Below, in pieces: positions 40,857-42,255 of a stretch of 42,255 nucleotides of DNA. Under the pieces are notes generated by a model. It ran no database searches and had not been told where the DNA came from. It was given only the letters and a program-made list of their open reading frames with translations. The position numbers and the translations under genes were made by a program. The stretch covers positions 1-42,255 of the forward strand of contig JBNGIO010006081.1 in NCBI GenBank assembly GCA_049999805.1, given 5' to 3'. The stretch is from Folioceros fuciformis (taxonomy: Eukaryota > Anthocerotophyta > Anthocerotopsida > Anthocerotales). The first letter of the stretch is position 1, and every line of letters begins with the position of its first letter.

Positions 40857-41755
40857 ATGGGGAGGCTTATTAGAGAAATGCAAAGCTCTGTCAAGGAGAG
40901 CTATACTATTGGTTAGGATCTTGTCAAATTCCTTTGAGATTAGGAGTAGCTTGCTGTTTGGTCTAGCTAACTAGGATGTGCAAACAGAGCAAAGGATTGC
41001 GATGACTCAGGAAGCAAAAGAAAGATTTCCACACAAACTATCAGTATGTACACCAACTTGTGTTGCTATACCAAAACCTTCCTCCAAAGATCTTTAATGT
41101 ACCGCTTAGCTATGATGTTTTTCGTAATGGAGTTGTGCTTGTTGTGTTTTGTGTTTGATTGTAGGTCATGATTGAGAGAGCTCCTGGTGCCGATCTTCCG
41201 AAATTAGCTCAGAGTAGGTAGGTTTGTTGCTTTCTTTCATCTTCATGCATTTTTAGTGCTACCTACCTCTGGTCTCTCCAATCTTGTTATTGATTTCCGT
41301 TGTTATGTGAGTTCCCTTTCAGGTTATTGGTTCGTTGTGAGGCGTCACTCGAAGAACTCCGGTCTCAGATTCTAGTGCGAATCGAGCGCGAACACCACTT
41401 ACAATCCGAAGACACTATCGATTATGCTGGCAATGGGGCTCTTGATCGTGACGAAACTCTCATATTCTTTGTAGATGGATTTCTCCCTAAACAAAGTATG
41501 TCTTCTCGATAGGAAAACAACAACAATCTTTCGCATGCTTCTCGTTACTCACATTCAGATTAAATGTTTAGGATTTATGTAGACAACTTGTTTTGCTTCC
41601 CCTCAACTTTCTATTAAACTCGTTGCAATGTTTCGGATGTAGGTGCCATGATGAACACTTTGCATGCCGCTCATCATGATGAGGATGGCTTTTTGTATCT
41701 CTACTATATTGGTTCGAAGAAGTTTGACGACGGTAGATCATATATCTTCTCCTAA
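40857..41755 (+). CDS. Divergent ATG8-like ubiquitin-fold protein without canonical C-terminal Gly
   Basis: Five exons: 40857-40911, 40988-41043, 41165-41217, 41323-41495, 41643-41755; GT-AG, phases fit, 149 aa (ATG8 is normally about 117-122). From SSVKESYTIEQRIAMTQEAK through ERFPHKLSVMIERAPGADLP the protein aligns without gaps to the ATG8 N-terminal helices and first strand (SSFK...LERR...REKYPDR-PVIVEKA). It then has an insertion of roughly 18 residues (HHLQSEDTIDYAGNGALDR), 'LIFFVDGFLP', and the hallmark HHDEDGFLYLYYIGSKKF. ATG8 ends this motif with Phe-Gly, the site cut by ATG4 and joined to phosphatidylethanolamine; here it is F140-D141-D142-G143 plus six residues. Start could be 40857 or 40878 (Met 8). 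ATG8 proteins coat autophagosomes; this one may not be lipidated. Family assignment is strong, function open. Confidence 0.82.
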
Positions 41756-42255
41756 ACTCGAATAAAATGGAAAAACAATCTACCCCTAGTCTACACCTAG
41801 AGGGTAACTCTTGAAGCTTAATGACTACCAATAGTACCTAAAATATTATGGTTCGGAAGGAGAAAGAATCTACCTACTAAGGAGTTATGAAGCCGCATAG
41901 AAAGAGTCTACCTACCACTGGGGAGAGCCCTCTTGTAAATATAGTCCTAGGCAATGTTCGATGTAAAGCAATGGAAACCCTAATACAATAATAGATTCTA
42001 AGATTAAGGATTACCATAGCTTATTAACTTTTATTATAACACCTCTAATTATACAGAGGCCTTAGATTATATTTTAATATTAAATTAATTTAGTCGTCCT
42101 AACCTATATAACAGGCTTGAATGTCAGCGGTTTCCGCAGCATGCATGTTCAGTGTTCACTGGCTTGTGTGAATGTTACAATCAGATGTTTCTTTGTTTTT
42201 CATTCATGTGAGCTAAATCTTAATCCGTGCCAAGTGGCGGCCAGAAGGCCACGTC
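41756..42255. other. AT-rich 3' flank to window end, 500 bp
   Basis: After the ATG8-like stop. A short partial duplication (AATCTACCTACTAAGGAG-type / GAGTCTACCTACCACTGGGG) is visible near 41865-41925. No gene recognised. Confidence 0.5.

Noticed and set aside
40912-40987. Acceptor TAG at 40971-40973 for exon 2 of the ATG8-like gene
   Set aside because: It shifts the frame; the CAG at 40985-40987 restores a gapless ATG8 alignment.
1-42255. CRISPR arrays, bacterial operons or phage features
   Set aside because: None seen; gene structure is eukaryotic throughout.

Overview
The window looks like nuclear DNA of a land plant. The evidence is a long PLS-type pentatricopeptide repeat (PPR) gene with E/E+ motifs, nuclear genes for plastid-targeted proteins (PsbP-domain, Rubisco-activase-like, lumenal FKBP, a folate-binding YgfZ-type protein), an 11S-globulin-like cupin, a WRC/JmjC demethylase of the plant KDM3 class, a ROOT UV-B SENSITIVE protein, and a TTTAGGG telomere-type motif. 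Introns are short (mostly about 65-125 bp) and several large genes have none. Base composition is balanced in genic parts. Compact introns plus a highly repeated PPR protein fit a non-seed plant such as a hornwort, lycophyte or moss better than a typical angiosperm, but the lineage is inference.

Layout. 1-926: 3' part of an 11S-globulin-like gene (+). 1386-5093: 1235-aa PPR gene (+) built from seven 104-aa units, followed by a decayed DYW-like trace. 5357-8651: VPS11 (-), five exons. 8652-10699: repeat-rich spacer with a 10-N gap and a possible retroelement fragment. 10700-12412: phosphopantothenate-cysteine ligase (-), nine exons, divergent from a PsbP-domain gene (12617-13555, +). 14085-15398: Rubisco-activase-like AAA+ protein (+). 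15871-16689: FKBP-type isomerase with a lumenal signal (-). 17200-20126: SLC30A9/MTPC4-type zinc transporter (+), 13 exons. 20334-20981: glycine-rich A3-type protein (-). 20982-23732: gene-poor spacer with a perfect 27-bp inverted repeat. 23733-25246: glyoxalase II (-), seven exons. 26059-31386: intronless 1775-aa WRC-RING-JmjC protein (+) with a 16-copy 13-aa repeat. 32716-35089: YgfZ/COG0354-type protein (+), 12 exons. 35535-36878: RUS6-like (+). 37643-39560: divergent MYST-domain protein (-), seven exons. 39561-40856: AT-rich spacer with telomere-type motif, 100-N gap and tandem repeats. 40857-41755: divergent ATG8-like gene (+), five exons.

The genes do not form one pathway. Three adjacent genes (PsbP-domain, Rubisco-activase-like, FKBP) all encode plastid proteins, and the YgfZ-type gene is a fourth, but clustering may be chance. 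Several neighbours are divergent pairs sharing one upstream region (PPCS/PsbP-domain 204 bp; FKBP/zinc transporter 510 bp; glyoxalase II/JmjC 812 bp).

The most interesting part is the right end. The MYST-like gene keeps the fold's sequence landmarks and an open frame across seven phase-matched exons, yet lacks the acetyl-CoA loop, the active-site Cys, the autoacetylated Lys and normal zinc-finger spacing, so it looks like a pseudo-acetyltransferase. The nearby ATG8-like gene aligns almost without gaps to ATG8 over its first half but has an insertion and an Asp where the lipidated Gly should be. Both look like maintained, non-canonical members of well-known families. All exon models were built by eye from frame, splice dinucleotides and remembered family consensus; no search or transcript was available.
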